DNA from: a marine gamma proteobacterium HTCC2143
GTDB taxonomy: Bacteria > Pseudomonadota > Gammaproteobacteria > Pseudomonadales > Dasaniaceae
Assembly: GCA_000169075.1 (NCBI GenBank)
Contig: AAVT01000001.1
Coordinates: 757,201-821,200, forward strand
Length of the DNA stretch: 64,000 bases
Direction: 5' to 3'
The notes beneath the pieces are model-generated. The model was given only the letters and a program-made list of their open reading frames with translations. It did not search any database and was not told where the DNA came from. A program made the position numbers and the translations under genes. Below, piece after piece: positions 36,064-47,386 of the stretch (position 1 is its first letter; each line of letters opens with the position of its first letter).

Positions 36064-36870
36064 ATGCAGGTTATTATTAGAGCAATTTTGGTAGTGTGCA
36101 CAGTGCTTGTGTCACTCAGTGTGATCGCATCAGAAGAACAAGCACGCAACTTTGACGATATTGTAGCGAGTGGAGAGTTGCGAATTGGCGTGAGTATATT
36201 TCCGCCATGGGTGATGCGGGCTAAAGATGGCCAGTTAATTGGTTCGGAGATCGATATGGCGAAGCGCTTAGCCGCCGATATGGGATTGAAGCCCGAGCTG
36301 GCGCTCTATGAATGGAAAGCGCTAATCACTGCCCTAAACGCGAAAGAAATAGATATTATTATCTCGGGCATGGGCATTAACCCAGCGCGGGCTATGCAGG
36401 TTAATTTTAGTCGCCCCTATGGCGATGCTGGCGTTGGGCTGGCGGCAAATACAGCATTAACCTCAACCTTTAAAAGTATGGATGAATTAAAACAGCCTAA
36501 TATCAATATTGGTGTTATTGCTAATACAGTATCGGCTGACGTAGCCACTCGGCTGTTTAGTCGCACCAATATCAAAGCATTTGCCACTGAAGATGAAGCG
36601 CAGGATGCGTTAATCAATGGAAAGCTGCATGCGTTTATTGGAGCAAATCCACTGCCTGCATTTTTAGCGTTAAAATATCCCGGTAAGGTAGACGTCCCTT
36701 TAGAAAAACCGCTACTTAGCTTTAAAGAAGGTTTAGCTGTTCGCAAAGGCGATTCCGACTTTTTAAATTATCTGAATGCTTGGGTCGTATCAAGATCGGC
36801 AGACGCTTGGATTCCTAGCACCAGACAGTACTGGCTTGAAACTCTGGAATGGCAAGAACAGGTACAGTGA
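36064..36870 (+). CDS. Family 3 extracellular solute-binding protein
   Basis: A protein of 268 residues with a signal peptide ending near VIASEE. The periplasmic-binding fold shows DDIVASGELRIGVSIFPPWV, GSEIDMAKRLAADMG and DIIISGMGINPARAMQVNFS, typical of amino-acid binding proteins. No ABC permease or ATPase is adjacent, so it may be an orphan or part of a signalling system. A small exported protein of unknown function begins two bases after its stop. Confidence 0.85.
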   Translation: MQVIIRAILVVCTVLVSLSVIASEEQARNFDDIVASGELRIGVSIFPPWVMRAKDGQLIGSEIDMAKRLAADMGLKPELALYEWKALITALNAKEIDIIISGMGINPARAMQVNFSRPYGDAGVGLAANTALTSTFKSMDELKQPNINIGVIANTVSADVATRLFSRTNIKAFATEDEAQDALINGKLHAFIGANPLPAFLALKYPGKVDVPLEKPLLSFKEGLAVRKGDSDFLNYLNAWVVSRSADAWIPSTRQYWLETLEWQEQVQ

Positions 36871-36872
36871 GT

Positions 36873-37244
36873 ATGAATTTGCCGAACTTTAGCTTTGGAA
36901 AAGTCTCTATCCTTGCTGGTGGAATATGTTTGGCAATGTTATTCAGCATCTCGGTGTTTGCTCAAAACGCCACAAAAGATGATTTTACGCTGCTGGATGA
37001 AAGTGAATACCGAGGCGAAATAGAAGAGGTTGTCGTCGTCGGTCGGCAGCCTGAGTGGCGCCGAAAAATTGACCAAGAGGCGGAATGGCGGCCTGAAAGA
37101 TTTAAGCTGCCCGAAAATTCTTCTCCTTCATCCCGAATTCAGTGGCTACCTGAATACACCGAGGACGAGCGAAATAGTTATCAAGGTGTTCGCGATCGCA
37201 CTGGAGAAAAGGCCTCTTTGAAACTCTTTGAGTGGAAGTTTTGA
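36873..37244 (+). CDS. Small exported protein of unknown function
   Basis: About 123 residues from ATG 36873. A signal peptide (ISVFAQNATK, cleavage near SVFA) is followed by an acidic stretch. Next comes EIEEVVVVGRQPEWRRK, then a tryptophan/arginine/proline-rich tail ending SLKLFEWKF. The EEVVVVG piece looks like the TonB-box/plug start of TonB receptors but no plug or barrel follows. It begins two bases after the solute-binding protein and is likely co-translated. Not recognised. Confidence 0.65.
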   Translation: MNLPNFSFGKVSILAGGICLAMLFSISVFAQNATKDDFTLLDESEYRGEIEEVVVVGRQPEWRRKIDQEAEWRPERFKLPENSSPSSRIQWLPEYTEDERNSYQGVRDRTGEKASLKLFEWKF

Positions 37245-37259
37245 TAAAAATTACTGACG

Positions 37260-37643
37260 CTACAACACTAAAATAACTTCAATTTCTACATCGGCCCCCT
37301 TTGGTAGTGCAGCAACTTGAACGCAGGCTCTTGCTGGAAAAGGCTGCTGGAATACGCTGGACATTACCTCATTGACGGCGGCGAAATCGTTAAGATCGGT
37401 CAGTGAAATATTCACTTTCACCGCATCATTCATCGTGCCGCCTGCAGCGCTTGCGACTGCAGACAGATTGTTAAAAACCTGGGCAGTTTGTGCTTTGATA
37501 TCACCGATCACCAATTCCATTGTTTCCGCAATAAGCGGGATTTGCCCTGACAAATAAACGGTGTTACCAACTTTGACTGCCTGCGAATAAGGCCCAATAG
37601 CATGAGGCGCCTTGTCAGTTGCGATGATTTCTTTCTCGCTCAT
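37260..37643 (-). CDS. ridA: RidA/YjgF enamine/imine deaminase
   Basis: About 127 residues from ATG 37643, which has GGGAG as ribosome-binding site; upstream frame to 37781 overlaps spoT and is rejected. [24 protein letters not shown] and [23 protein letters not shown] contain the family residues, including the key arginine (PARAC). RidA hydrolyses reactive 2-aminoacrylate released by PLP enzymes. It follows spoT by 29 bases, the conserved spoT-ridA pair. Confidence 0.95.
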   Translation of the reverse strand: MSEKEIIATDKAPHAIGPYSQAVKVGNTVYLSGQIPLIAETMELVIGDIKAQTAQVFNNLSAVASAAGGTMNDAVKVNISLTDLNDFAAVNEVMSSVFQQPFPARACVQVAALPKGADVEIEVILVL

Positions 37644-37672
37644 AATAACTCCCAAATTTTTCGAATGGTTTA

Positions 37673-39844
37673 TTAGTGTTTGGCTCGAATCACCGTGATG
37701 ACTTCTTTGATCCTGCGTATATGTTTCATGATCCGGGCAAGATGAATACGTGAATGGACTCCAACAACAACATGCACGCAATTTATACGGGGGCTCTCTT
37801 CCTCCACGCTGATTTTTTCTATATTGGCGTCGAGATTATTGATCTTGGTCGCTAACACAGCAATGATGCCGCGACTGTTTTCCAGTTCGATCTTCAACTC
37901 GACAGAAAATTCACCTGCGATATCGTCGCCCCAGCTTAATGGCACCGAGCGCTCGGGGTTGTTGCGAAAATCGAGACTGTTATGACACTTATCTACATGA
38001 ACGACAATGCCGCGCTCAGAGCTAATAAACCCGATAATGGAATCATCAGGAATAGGGTAGCAGCAGCGAGCAAAATTAAGCCTGAAGCCCTCGCTACCCT
38101 GAATGACTAGAGGTTGGTGAGTAGAGTTAGCCGGGTGGGTTGTATTGCCATCGGCATCGGTTTCAGCTAGTAGTTGATGTGCAGTTAGGAATGAAACGCG
38201 ATTACCGAGACCGATTTCTTCCAATACCTGATCGAACGTTTGGATACTAGTATCGCTGAGTAGTCGGTCTTTTTGATGTTCGGTTAGTTGCTCAATACTT
38301 GAGTTAAGTTCTGTTAGCGCTTTCTCCAGTAATCGTCGCCCTAGCGCAACTGATTCATTGGTGAGCTGGTTTTTTAGAAAATGACGAATGTTAGTTCGCG
38401 CTTTACCGGTGACCACAAAGTTAAGCCACGCCGGGCTCGGTTGTGCACCTGTAGACCTTATTATTTCGATGGTCTGGCCACTTTCCAATTGTTCCGACAG
38501 TGGCGCCAAACGGCGATTGATTCGGCAGGCGACGCAGTGATTACCAACATCAGTGTGCACGGCGTATGCAAAGTCTACCGCTGTCGCCCCCTGAGGTAGC
38601 TCCATTATTTTGCCTTTAGGGGAGAAAACGTAAACTTCATCGGGAAACAAGTCGATTTTTACGTTTTCAATAAATTCTAGAGAGTCACCTGCCCGCTGCT
38701 GCATTTCTAGTAGGCCTTGCAACCACTGGCGAGCACGAGTATGGCTGCCATTTAGGGGTTGGCCTTCATTGGTTTTATAAAGCCAGTGGGCAGCGATACC
38801 GTAGTTAGCCATCTCTTCCATTTCGTGAGTACGAATTTGAATTTCGATCGGCACCCCGTGCATGCCAAACAAGACGGTATGCAGCGATTGATAGCCATTA
38901 GATTTTGGAATGGCAATATAGTCTTTAAACTGGCCCGGCACAGGCTTGTATAAGCTGTGGATACAGCCCAGCACTCGATAACAAGTATCGACACTATCTA
39001 CAACTATGCGAAAAGCATAGATATCCATTATTTCGGAGAATGATTTTTTCTTGCTCCGCATTTTTTGGTAGATACTGTAAAGGTGTTTTTCGCGCCCCTG
39101 TACCGACGCCTTGTGATTTTCACGTTCGAGGCAGGCTTCGATCGATTCTTTGATCTGCTCAATGATTTCTGTGCGATTGCCGCGAGCGGATTTGACAGCC
39201 GCTTGAATACGAGTAGATCGCATCGGGTGAAGAGTGGCAAATCCCAGATCTTCGAATTCGATCCGGATATTATGCATGCCCAGTCGCTGGGCAATAGGGG
39301 CATACATATCGAGTGTTTCTTTGGCAATGCGACCGCGTTTTTCGGGTTTTAATACGCCGAGAGTACGCATGTTATGCAAGCGATCCGCCAGTTTGACCAA
39401 GATAACTCGAATATCTTTGGCCATCGCCAAAGCCATTTTCTGGAAGTTTTCGGCCTGTGCTTCTGCCCGGGACTGATCTTCCATTTGAGTCAGTTTGCTA
39501 ACGCCATCAACGAGATCGGCAACGGTGGCACCGAATTGTTCGCCAAGTGCGCTTTTTCCGATACCGGTATCCTCGATAACATCATGCAGCATCGCGGCCA
39601 TCAGACTTTGATGATCCATATGCATATGAGCGAGAATGCCAGCTACTGCTAGGGGGTGTGTTACATAAGGTTCGCCGCTGCGGCGTCGTTGACCTTCATG
39701 GGCTTGTTCGGCGAAGTAATAGGCGCGTTTCACCTGATTTACCTGCTCAGGAGAAAGGTAGCTTTGCAGCGCGCTGCCGAGCGTGTTTATGCAGCTAACA
39801 TCATCGCTATTGTCGCGTTGCTGGAAGAAACTAACTTGCTGCAT
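37673..39844 (-). CDS. spoT: Bifunctional (p)ppGpp synthetase/hydrolase
   Basis: A protein of 723 residues. The HD hydrolase domain has [18 protein letters not shown] and [12 protein letters not shown]; the synthetase domain has [20 protein letters not shown] and [22 protein letters not shown] domain ([25 protein letters not shown] in two parts) and a C-terminal ACT domain ([20 protein letters not shown]) follow. Intact HD residues indicate an active hydrolase, so SpoT rather than RelA. It sets the stringent response. A hairpin with T-run separates it from rpoZ. Confidence 0.96.
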   Translation of the reverse strand: MQQVSFFQQRDNSDDVSCINTLGSALQSYLSPEQVNQVKRAYYFAEQAHEGQRRRSGEPYVTHPLAVAGILAHMHMDHQSLMAAMLHDVIEDTGIGKSALGEQFGATVADLVDGVSKLTQMEDQSRAEAQAENFQKMALAMAKDIRVILVKLADRLHNMRTLGVLKPEKRGRIAKETLDMYAPIAQRLGMHNIRIEFEDLGFATLHPMRSTRIQAAVKSARGNRTEIIEQIKESIEACLERENHKASVQGREKHLYSIYQKMRSKKKSFSEIMDIYAFRIVVDSVDTCYRVLGCIHSLYKPVPGQFKDYIAIPKSNGYQSLHTVLFGMHGVPIEIQIRTHEMEEMANYGIAAHWLYKTNEGQPLNGSHTRARQWLQGLLEMQQRAGDSLEFIENVKIDLFPDEVYVFSPKGKIMELPQGATAVDFAYAVHTDVGNHCVACRINRRLAPLSEQLESGQTIEIIRSTGAQPSPAWLNFVVTGKARTNIRHFLKNQLTNESVALGRRLLEKALTELNSSIEQLTEHQKDRLLSDTSIQTFDQVLEEIGLGNRVSFLTAHQLLAETDADGNTTHPANSTHQPLVIQGSEGFRLNFARCCYPIPDDSIIGFISSERGIVVHVDKCHNSLDFRNNPERSVPLSWGDDIAGEFSVELKIELENSRGIIAVLATKINNLDANIEKISVEEESPRINCVHVVVGVHSRIHLARIMKHIRRIKEVITVIRAKH

Positions 39845-39917
39845 GTGCCTTTTTGCCCATCATTACTGTCTTGCTGATACTTTAGCATAGCAATTGGGCT
39901 AGTGGGGTGCTGTCCGC

Positions 39918-39957
39918 AAAAATTGCACGCCACATTGCTGTGGAGTGCAGAATTTTT
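39918..39957 (-). terminator. Intrinsic terminator-like hairpin between rpoZ and spoT
   Basis: On the minus strand GCAC-t-CCAC pairs with GTGG-c-GTGC around a six-base loop and is followed by AATTTTT. It lies 40 bases after the rpoZ stop and 70 bases before the spoT start. On the plus strand it also has AATTTTT, so it may act both ways. It suggests that spoT is not simply read through from rpoZ. Confidence 0.6.
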
Positions 39958-39996
39958 CTAATTCATACTCAATTGAGGCGGCGCAGATATCATCAA

Positions 39997-40272
39997 TTAG
40001 AGAGAGGGCGGTATATCCTGATTCATGACCGCTTCCATGTCTAAAATCATTTCTTCTGGATCTTCTTCTTTCGGATTCATTATTTCAGCGGGAGTGATAA
40101 GGCTGTCGGCAATTTCTCGAAGAGCGATGACGGTAGGCTTATCGGATTCTTCTGCGACTAATGGCGTCACTCCTCCAGTAGAAAGCGCGCGGGCGCGTTT
40201 ACTAGCAACCATGACGAGTTCAAAACGGTTATCAACTTTATCCAGACAATCTTCAACGGTAATACGGGCCAT
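39997..40272 (-). CDS. rpoZ: RNA polymerase omega subunit
   Basis: About 91 residues from ATG 40272 ([20 protein letters not shown]), the usual size and start; a reading four codons longer is possible. [13 protein letters not shown] and [15 protein letters not shown] are the conserved RNA-polymerase-contact segments. Omega helps assemble the core enzyme and carries a ppGpp site together with beta-prime. It lies between gmk and spoT, the usual gammaproteobacterial order. Confidence 0.96.
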   Translation of the reverse strand: MARITVEDCLDKVDNRFELVMVASKRARALSTGGVTPLVAEESDKPTVIALREIADSLITPAEIMNPKEEDPEEMILDMEAVMNQDIPPSL

Positions 40273-40424
40273 GGGGATTCTCATTTATTGAATGAACAAA
40301 CTAACTTATAAGCAGACTAAAGGCAGTTGCACTGAGCCTTCGCCTGCATCCAAAATATAACGGCCGCGAAGTATATCAAAAATGACAGGCCTAGGGTAGC
40401 ACTGAGTGCAAGCCGTTAATATAC

Positions 40425-41980
<1,556 letters not shown>

Positions 41981-42066
41981 GTCGGCGCTAACTTATTGTG
42001 TGAGTGCATGTGTTTTTTGACCTGTCAGCGATTTTAACATTCTCTATGTTGGCTATACTAGCGTGA

Positions 42067-42098
42067 TTGAGCCTCTGCGTCAGCGTTACGTGTATAAT
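42067..42098 (+). promoter_or_regulatory. Candidate promoter for rph
   Basis: A perfect TATAAT -10 box lies at 42093-42098, about 45 bases before the rph start. The best upstream element, TTGAGC (42067-42072), is 20 bases away, longer than ideal, so -35 contact is uncertain. It is in the 164-base gap to divergent yicC. Confidence 0.45.
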
Positions 42099-42144
42099 GC
42101 CCGACGCTTAACTTATCCTTTTTGTTATAAATTCAGGAATAACT

Positions 42145-42864
42145 ATGAACAGACCCAGTGGTCGCAGTATCGATCAATTGAGAGAAATAACGATTACCCG
42201 GAACTTTACTTGTCATGCGGAAGGCTCAGTATTGGTCACTTTTGGTGATACCAAAGTCATTTGTACGGCTTCAGTTGAAAAAAATGTTCCTCACTTTCTC
42301 CGTGGTACCGGTCAGGGTTGGATCACCGCGGAGTACGGAATGTTGCCTCGATCAACAGGGGATCGGATGGGCCGTGAAGCTGCCAGAGGTAAGCAAGGGG
42401 GTCGTACGGTTGAAATCCAGCGCCTGATAGGCCGTTCACTGCGGGCCGCAGTAGACTTGAAAGTCTTGGGCGAAAATCAAATCACTATCGACTGTGATGT
42501 TATTCAGGCTGATGGCGGTACTCGAACTGCCTCAATTACCGGTGCATGTGTTGCGTTGGTAGATGCAATAACAGCAATGCGTGAGCAGGGTATTATTACC
42601 GGTAATCCGTTGAAACACATGATCGCGGCAGTATCGGTAGGAATTTACCAGGGAACGGCAGTTCTCGATCTCGATTATGCCGAGGATTCGAATGCTGAAA
42701 CCGATATGAATGTGATTATGACCGAGCAAGGTGGCTTTATTGAAGTGCAGGGTACTGCTGAGGGTGAGCCCTACAGCCGCATTGAGCTGGATCAGTTGCT
42801 GGGACTAGCTGATGCGGGTATCCAAACGTTAATAGAAAAGCAGCGAGTGGCCTTGGCGCTTTAA
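42145..42864 (+). CDS. rph: Ribonuclease PH
   Basis: A protein of 239 residues. [39 protein letters not shown] and [14 protein letters not shown] are hallmark segments; [20 protein letters not shown] holds the phosphate/metal-binding aspartate. It trims tRNA 3' ends by phosphorolysis. Full length, unlike the frameshifted copy of E. coli K-12. Here rph and pyrE are separated by the crc-like gene rather than forming one operon. Confidence 0.97.
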   Translation: MNRPSGRSIDQLREITITRNFTCHAEGSVLVTFGDTKVICTASVEKNVPHFLRGTGQGWITAEYGMLPRSTGDRMGREAARGKQGGRTVEIQRLIGRSLRAAVDLKVLGENQITIDCDVIQADGGTRTASITGACVALVDAITAMREQGIITGNPLKHMIAAVSVGIYQGTAVLDLDYAEDSNAETDMNVIMTEQGGFIEVQGTAEGEPYSRIELDQLLGLADAGIQTLIEKQRVALAL

Positions 42865-42948
42865 TTATAAGTGATGATTTGCTCGCAGTTGTCTTGCTAG
42901 TCAAGCAGCAGCTGTGGGCTGTGCCAGAGGGTATTCGGCAAGGATGTG

Positions 42949-43716
42949 TCACATTTCGTAGTCGTAATCCATAATCAGCGGGGCGTGGTTAGAAAACTGC
43001 TGATTTTTATAGATTGCACCATATTCTATTGCTGACTTTAACCCAGACGATACAATTTGCAGATCAACCCGCCAACCATTTTCACCCTGTTTACCTTCTG
43101 GCCACCAGGTGAATTCGTCGTTGTCGCTATTCACTTCCCGAAATGCGTCCACATACCCCAGTTCAGTCATGGTGTGATCCATCCACTGTTGTTCTTCTGG
43201 CGAGCAGCCAGGAACATTTTGGTTGGATTGAAAGTCCTGCAGATCGTTTTGGTTGTGGGTCATATTCCAATTGCCACAGATAACAAATTCACGACGTTTG
43301 TTGCGGACTTTACTGAGGTGGTTTTGGAATAGATCAAAAAAGTGCTTTTTGCGATTTTTAGCCGCGTTATCTTCTTTGGCTGCACTGGGCGCAAGCAGGC
43401 AGCCAATACTGATATTTTGAAAGTCCGCCTGAATATAACGGCCTTCCATATCAAAGTCGACAAAGCCAAGACCGGTCATGATCGCCTTGGGCATTTCGCG
43501 GCAGTAAATAGCCACGCCGTTGAGGTCTTTATCAACAGCGTCAAAAAAATAGGGGTTGTAACCTTGAGGCCAAAATACGTCGCTTTGGAGATCGTATTCC
43601 TGTGCCTTAAGGTTTTGAACGCAAATAAAGTCTGCATCCTGGTCGATAACCCAATCGTAAAAGCCTTTTTTTGCAGCTTCTCGAATGCCATCGGCGCAAA
43701 AACTAATGATTCTCAT
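42949..43716 (-). CDS. crc: Crc-like catabolite repression protein (non-catalytic ExoIII fold)
   Basis: About 255 residues from ATG 43716 (ribosome-binding site GAGGCG). It is an exonuclease-III-fold protein whose metal ligands are changed: SFNxNG reads SFCADG (residues 5-10), LQET reads VQNL (33-36), GDxN reads GNWN (148-151) and the late SDH reads SNH (242-244). GRYIQADF and the ending HAPLIMDYDYEM match Pseudomonas Crc, which works with Hfq in carbon catabolite repression and has lost nuclease activity. Location between rph and pyrE is also that of Pseudomonas crc. An RNA-regulatory rather than repair role is therefore inferred. Confidence 0.83.
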   Translation of the reverse strand: MRIISFCADGIREAAKKGFYDWVIDQDADFICVQNLKAQEYDLQSDVFWPQGYNPYFFDAVDKDLNGVAIYCREMPKAIMTGLGFVDFDMEGRYIQADFQNISIGCLLAPSAAKEDNAAKNRKKHFFDLFQNHLSKVRNKRREFVICGNWNMTHNQNDLQDFQSNQNVPGCSPEEQQWMDHTMTELGYVDAFREVNSDNDEFTWWPEGKQGENGWRVDLQIVSSGLKSAIEYGAIYKNQQFSNHAPLIMDYDYEM

Positions 43717-43803
43717 AGTCGCCTCATTCCTGTAGAGCGGGTATGATACCTGAGCTGGGAGACAGATAGTAAAAAAAGTCCGCGGTCGCTGCACTTCGCG
43801 CGC

Positions 43804-43826
43804 ACAGCGGGTTTAAAACCGGCTGT
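43804..43826. promoter_or_regulatory. 23-base dyad at a candidate crc promoter
   Basis: ACAGC-g-GGTTT-a-AAACC-g-GCTGT is an odd-length inverted repeat with only one mismatched pair. Directly beside it, plus-strand ATTATA (43827-43832) is TATAAT on the minus strand, so the dyad would cover the transcription start of a leftward crc promoter. No T-run follows, which favours an operator over a terminator. The binding protein is unknown. Confidence 0.5.
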
Positions 43827-44001
43827 ATTATATAAATTAAGCCGATGCAGGTAACATAAAACGCTGTTTTATCATGGTGATAGCGCGCGGTAGTTAACCC
43901 TGTCACTTCACACCGGAAGTGTAGGAATTAGTCCGTGTTATATCCAGCTATATTTTCATAAAGACACAATAATCTTCAGAAAAATCAAGCAGAGAGGCCT
44001 C

Positions 44002-44643
44002 ATGCAGTCACATCAAAAACAATTTATTGAACTGGCGATTGCCAGGCAAGCACTTAATTTTGGCGATTTCACCTTAAAATCCGGTCGCAATAGCCCGTAT
44101 TTTTTTAACGCGGGTTTGTTTTCTACAGGGGCAGCACTGGCTGAATTAGGTCGCTGTTATGCCAGTGCTATTGTCGAGTCCGGAGTACAGTTTGATATGC
44201 TCTTTGGGCCAGCATACAAGGGGATTCCGCTGGCTGCTGCAACAGCAGTTGCGTTATCCAACCATCATCAACTGGATGTACCCTATGCTTACAATCGAAA
44301 GGAGGCAAAAGATCACGGTGAAGGCGGCACAATTGTGGGGGCTGAGTTGACGGGAAAAATACTCATCATCGACGATGTTATTACTGCTGGAACCGCTGTT
44401 CGCGAGGTGATAACAATCATTGAGGACAATGGTGCCGAAGCTGCAGGTGTTGTTATTGGGCTTAATCGGCAAGAGCGGGGCAATGGTGAGCTCTCAGCTA
44501 TTCAGGAAGTTGAAAGAGATTACGAGGTGCGGGTTATTAGTATCGTTGATTTGTCGCAAATCGTTGACTACCTGAGCGATCAGGAAGACCAAATTGAGAA
44601 TGTTGCCAAAATTGAGGCTTATAGGAAGCAGTATGGCGTTTAG
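44002..44643 (+). CDS. pyrE: Orotate phosphoribosyltransferase
   Basis: A protein of 213 residues. [49 protein letters not shown] (catalytic loop) and [18 protein letters not shown] (PRPP-binding motif) are all present. It makes OMP in pyrimidine synthesis. AGAGAGG precedes the ATG. Divergent from crc; the 285-base gap holds the crc dyad and a second small dyad TATCA-tgg-TGATA at 43870-43882. Confidence 0.97.
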   Translation: MQSHQKQFIELAIARQALNFGDFTLKSGRNSPYFFNAGLFSTGAALAELGRCYASAIVESGVQFDMLFGPAYKGIPLAAATAVALSNHHQLDVPYAYNRKEAKDHGEGGTIVGAELTGKILIIDDVITAGTAVREVITIIEDNGAEAAGVVIGLNRQERGNGELSAIQEVERDYEVRVISIVDLSQIVDYLSDQEDQIENVAKIEAYRKQYGV

Positions 44644-44840
44644 CTTGTGATTGGAATCGCCTGAAAAATACGGCTCATAGTTGGTTTATATCTGGAGCAA
44701 GACCGCGTAATATCAAAGCGAACGGCTCGAAGCTCAATTGCCGACCGCCGATATTCGACAATACCAAGTTCGCGCCTAATTGTATTATGGGGTCGGAATG
44801 TATTTCTGAGATGACATAGTAAGAATGGGTTCCTAAAAAT

Positions 44841-45545
44841 ATGAAAAGTATTTTAACTAATTTTAAAATCAAGCAGACCCTGCTTTTGTTTGTTGTTGTA
44901 GTGCTAGTTAGTCTATCTGCTCAGGCTGGAGGACAGCTCTATCGTTATATCAATGAGCAGGGCTTGCCTGTCATTGATGATAACGTGCCTCCCGAGTTTG
45001 TTGCGGGTGGTTACGAGATTATCACCAGTGATGGCTCGGTTGTTCGTCGCGTTCCTCGCCAGCTTTCCGATGAGGAGTTGAGACTGCGGAATACCGACGA
45101 GTCGCGAGCTCGCTTTCAGCAGGAAGAAGAAGTGAGAATGCAGGCTTGGGATGAATCATTATTATTGCGTTACAGTGATATTGCCGATATAGAGGCCGCT
45201 CGGGAAAGGGCGTTACGTGATTTGAAGGTTCGCATCAGTATTTTGAAAAGCAATCTTTACTCGATGAAAGCCCAGGTGGAACGCGAGCAGCAGAAAGCTG
45301 CTGATATTGAAAGGCGCGGTGTTGATGTGCCTGTTGAGCTTAGCCAAAATATTAATACTATGCGTTTGGAGATCGAAGATACCGAGCAGTCGATAGAGGT
45401 TCGGCGGGAAGAAATTGAGTCGGTGAAGGCGGCTTATGGTCGCGATATCAACCGATTCGAAACCTTACTGGGCCGAGTTAATATGCGGCGCCAGCAGTCT
45501 CGATCTCAGCCAGCGCCTCCTGCAAAAAACAGCTATAACCACTGA
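44841..45545 (+). CDS. Exported coiled-coil protein with DUF4124-like N-terminus
   Basis: A protein of 234 residues. A signal peptide ends near SAQAGG. The next stretch, GGQLYRYINEQGLPVIDDNVP, resembles the DUF4124 domain found in many secreted gammaproteobacterial proteins. From about residue 85 to 220 the sequence is charged and heptad-like (coiled coil), with a proline-rich end. Probably periplasmic. Function unknown. Confidence 0.7.
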   Translation: MKSILTNFKIKQTLLLFVVVVLVSLSAQAGGQLYRYINEQGLPVIDDNVPPEFVAGGYEIITSDGSVVRRVPRQLSDEELRLRNTDESRARFQQEEEVRMQAWDESLLLRYSDIADIEAARERALRDLKVRISILKSNLYSMKAQVEREQQKAADIERRGVDVPVELSQNINTMRLEIEDTEQSIEVRREEIESVKAAYGRDINRFETLLGRVNMRRQQSRSQPAPPAKNSYNH

Positions 45546-45636
45546 ATACCAGACGTCGATAGGCAGTGGGTAGCGTTTATTACTATCGGCTGATGGTTGT
45601 GAGTTCAGCTTCTTTATCGATTACTCGTCGGGAGAA

Positions 45637-46278
45637 TTAGCTGTTCTGGTAACTGGGGCTCGCGAGTGGTGAAGTCGTTGATTGAACAGTCGCCTGCCTA
45701 AAGAATCCATTCATCATTAATGACCATTGGTCTTGCCAGTTTTCCGTCGGTTTGCGTTGAAATTCACTTCGAACAAATTGACAAATACGTCCTTCTGCGG
45801 CTGCAAGCAGCATGTTGGCAGCGACGGCAACGGGGATGGTTGTCCTAATTCCCTCGTTGATTTCAGCTTCCCTCAAGATTTGCTTCAACTGTGTTTCAAG
45901 TCGATCAAAGAGTTGTGCTACCCGTGTTCGCAGGCGCTCTGTTTCTCCCGCCAGAGCATCGCCCGTGAGGATTCTAGTGATCCCAGGATTACGTTCGGTA
46001 AATGCCAACAGCAGGGCTAGAATTTTTTCACAGCGAACTGCTGCTTGTTGCTCTTCTTTTACAATCATGTTGATACGAGAGAATAAGGTGTCCTCGATGA
46101 ACTCAATAAGACCCTCAAACATCTTCGATTTACTGGGAAAATGGCGATAGAGTGCAGCTTCAGAAACGCCCACTTCTTTCGCTAGTTTGGCCGTGGTAAT
46201 TCGCTCTCCAGGGCTTACTTCTAACATATGAGCGAGTGCTTCGAGAATCTGCTGTCGGCGTGATACTTTTTTAATCAT
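45637..46278 (-). CDS. slmA: Nucleoid occlusion factor SlmA (TetR family)
   Basis: About 213 residues from ATG 46278 (a start three codons earlier, 46287, is possible). The helix-turn-helix [28 protein letters not shown] is the SlmA form. [21 protein letters not shown] and [17 protein letters not shown] are conserved in SlmA. It binds DNA and blocks FtsZ ring assembly over the nucleoid. It lies after argB on the same strand, close to coaBC and pyrE as in enterics. Confidence 0.92.
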   Translation of the reverse strand: MIKKVSRRQQILEALAHMLEVSPGERITTAKLAKEVGVSEAALYRHFPSKSKMFEGLIEFIEDTLFSRINMIVKEEQQAAVRCEKILALLLAFTERNPGITRILTGDALAGETERLRTRVAQLFDRLETQLKQILREAEINEGIRTTIPVAVAANMLLAAAEGRICQFVRSEFQRKPTENWQDQWSLMMNGFFRQATVQSTTSPLASPSYQNS

Positions 46279-46416
46279 ACATCCCAAAGCCTAAGCGTGG
46301 CTAAATGGCTATTATTAACAGTGATTGCAATTATTGTTCAATCCTATCGGCTAGCAGTCTGTGCTGCAATAACAATCATGAAAAAGTGCCGTCTTTATTA
46401 TAAAAGTTCATTGATG

Positions 46417-47328
<912 letters not shown>

Positions 47329-47386
47329 TTAGTTACTTTATCTGGCGGCGTTTTCTGTTTAGTTTTACTGCATCTGGGACGCAAGC

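Noticed and set aside
37644..37781. Longer N-terminus for RidA overlapping spoT
   Set aside because: The added residues are the antisense-like readthrough of the spoT end; ATG 37643 has GGGAG and the family start.
42063..42248. 61-codon ORF across the rph start
   Set aside because: It covers the rph promoter and its first codons in another frame; no ribosome-binding site.
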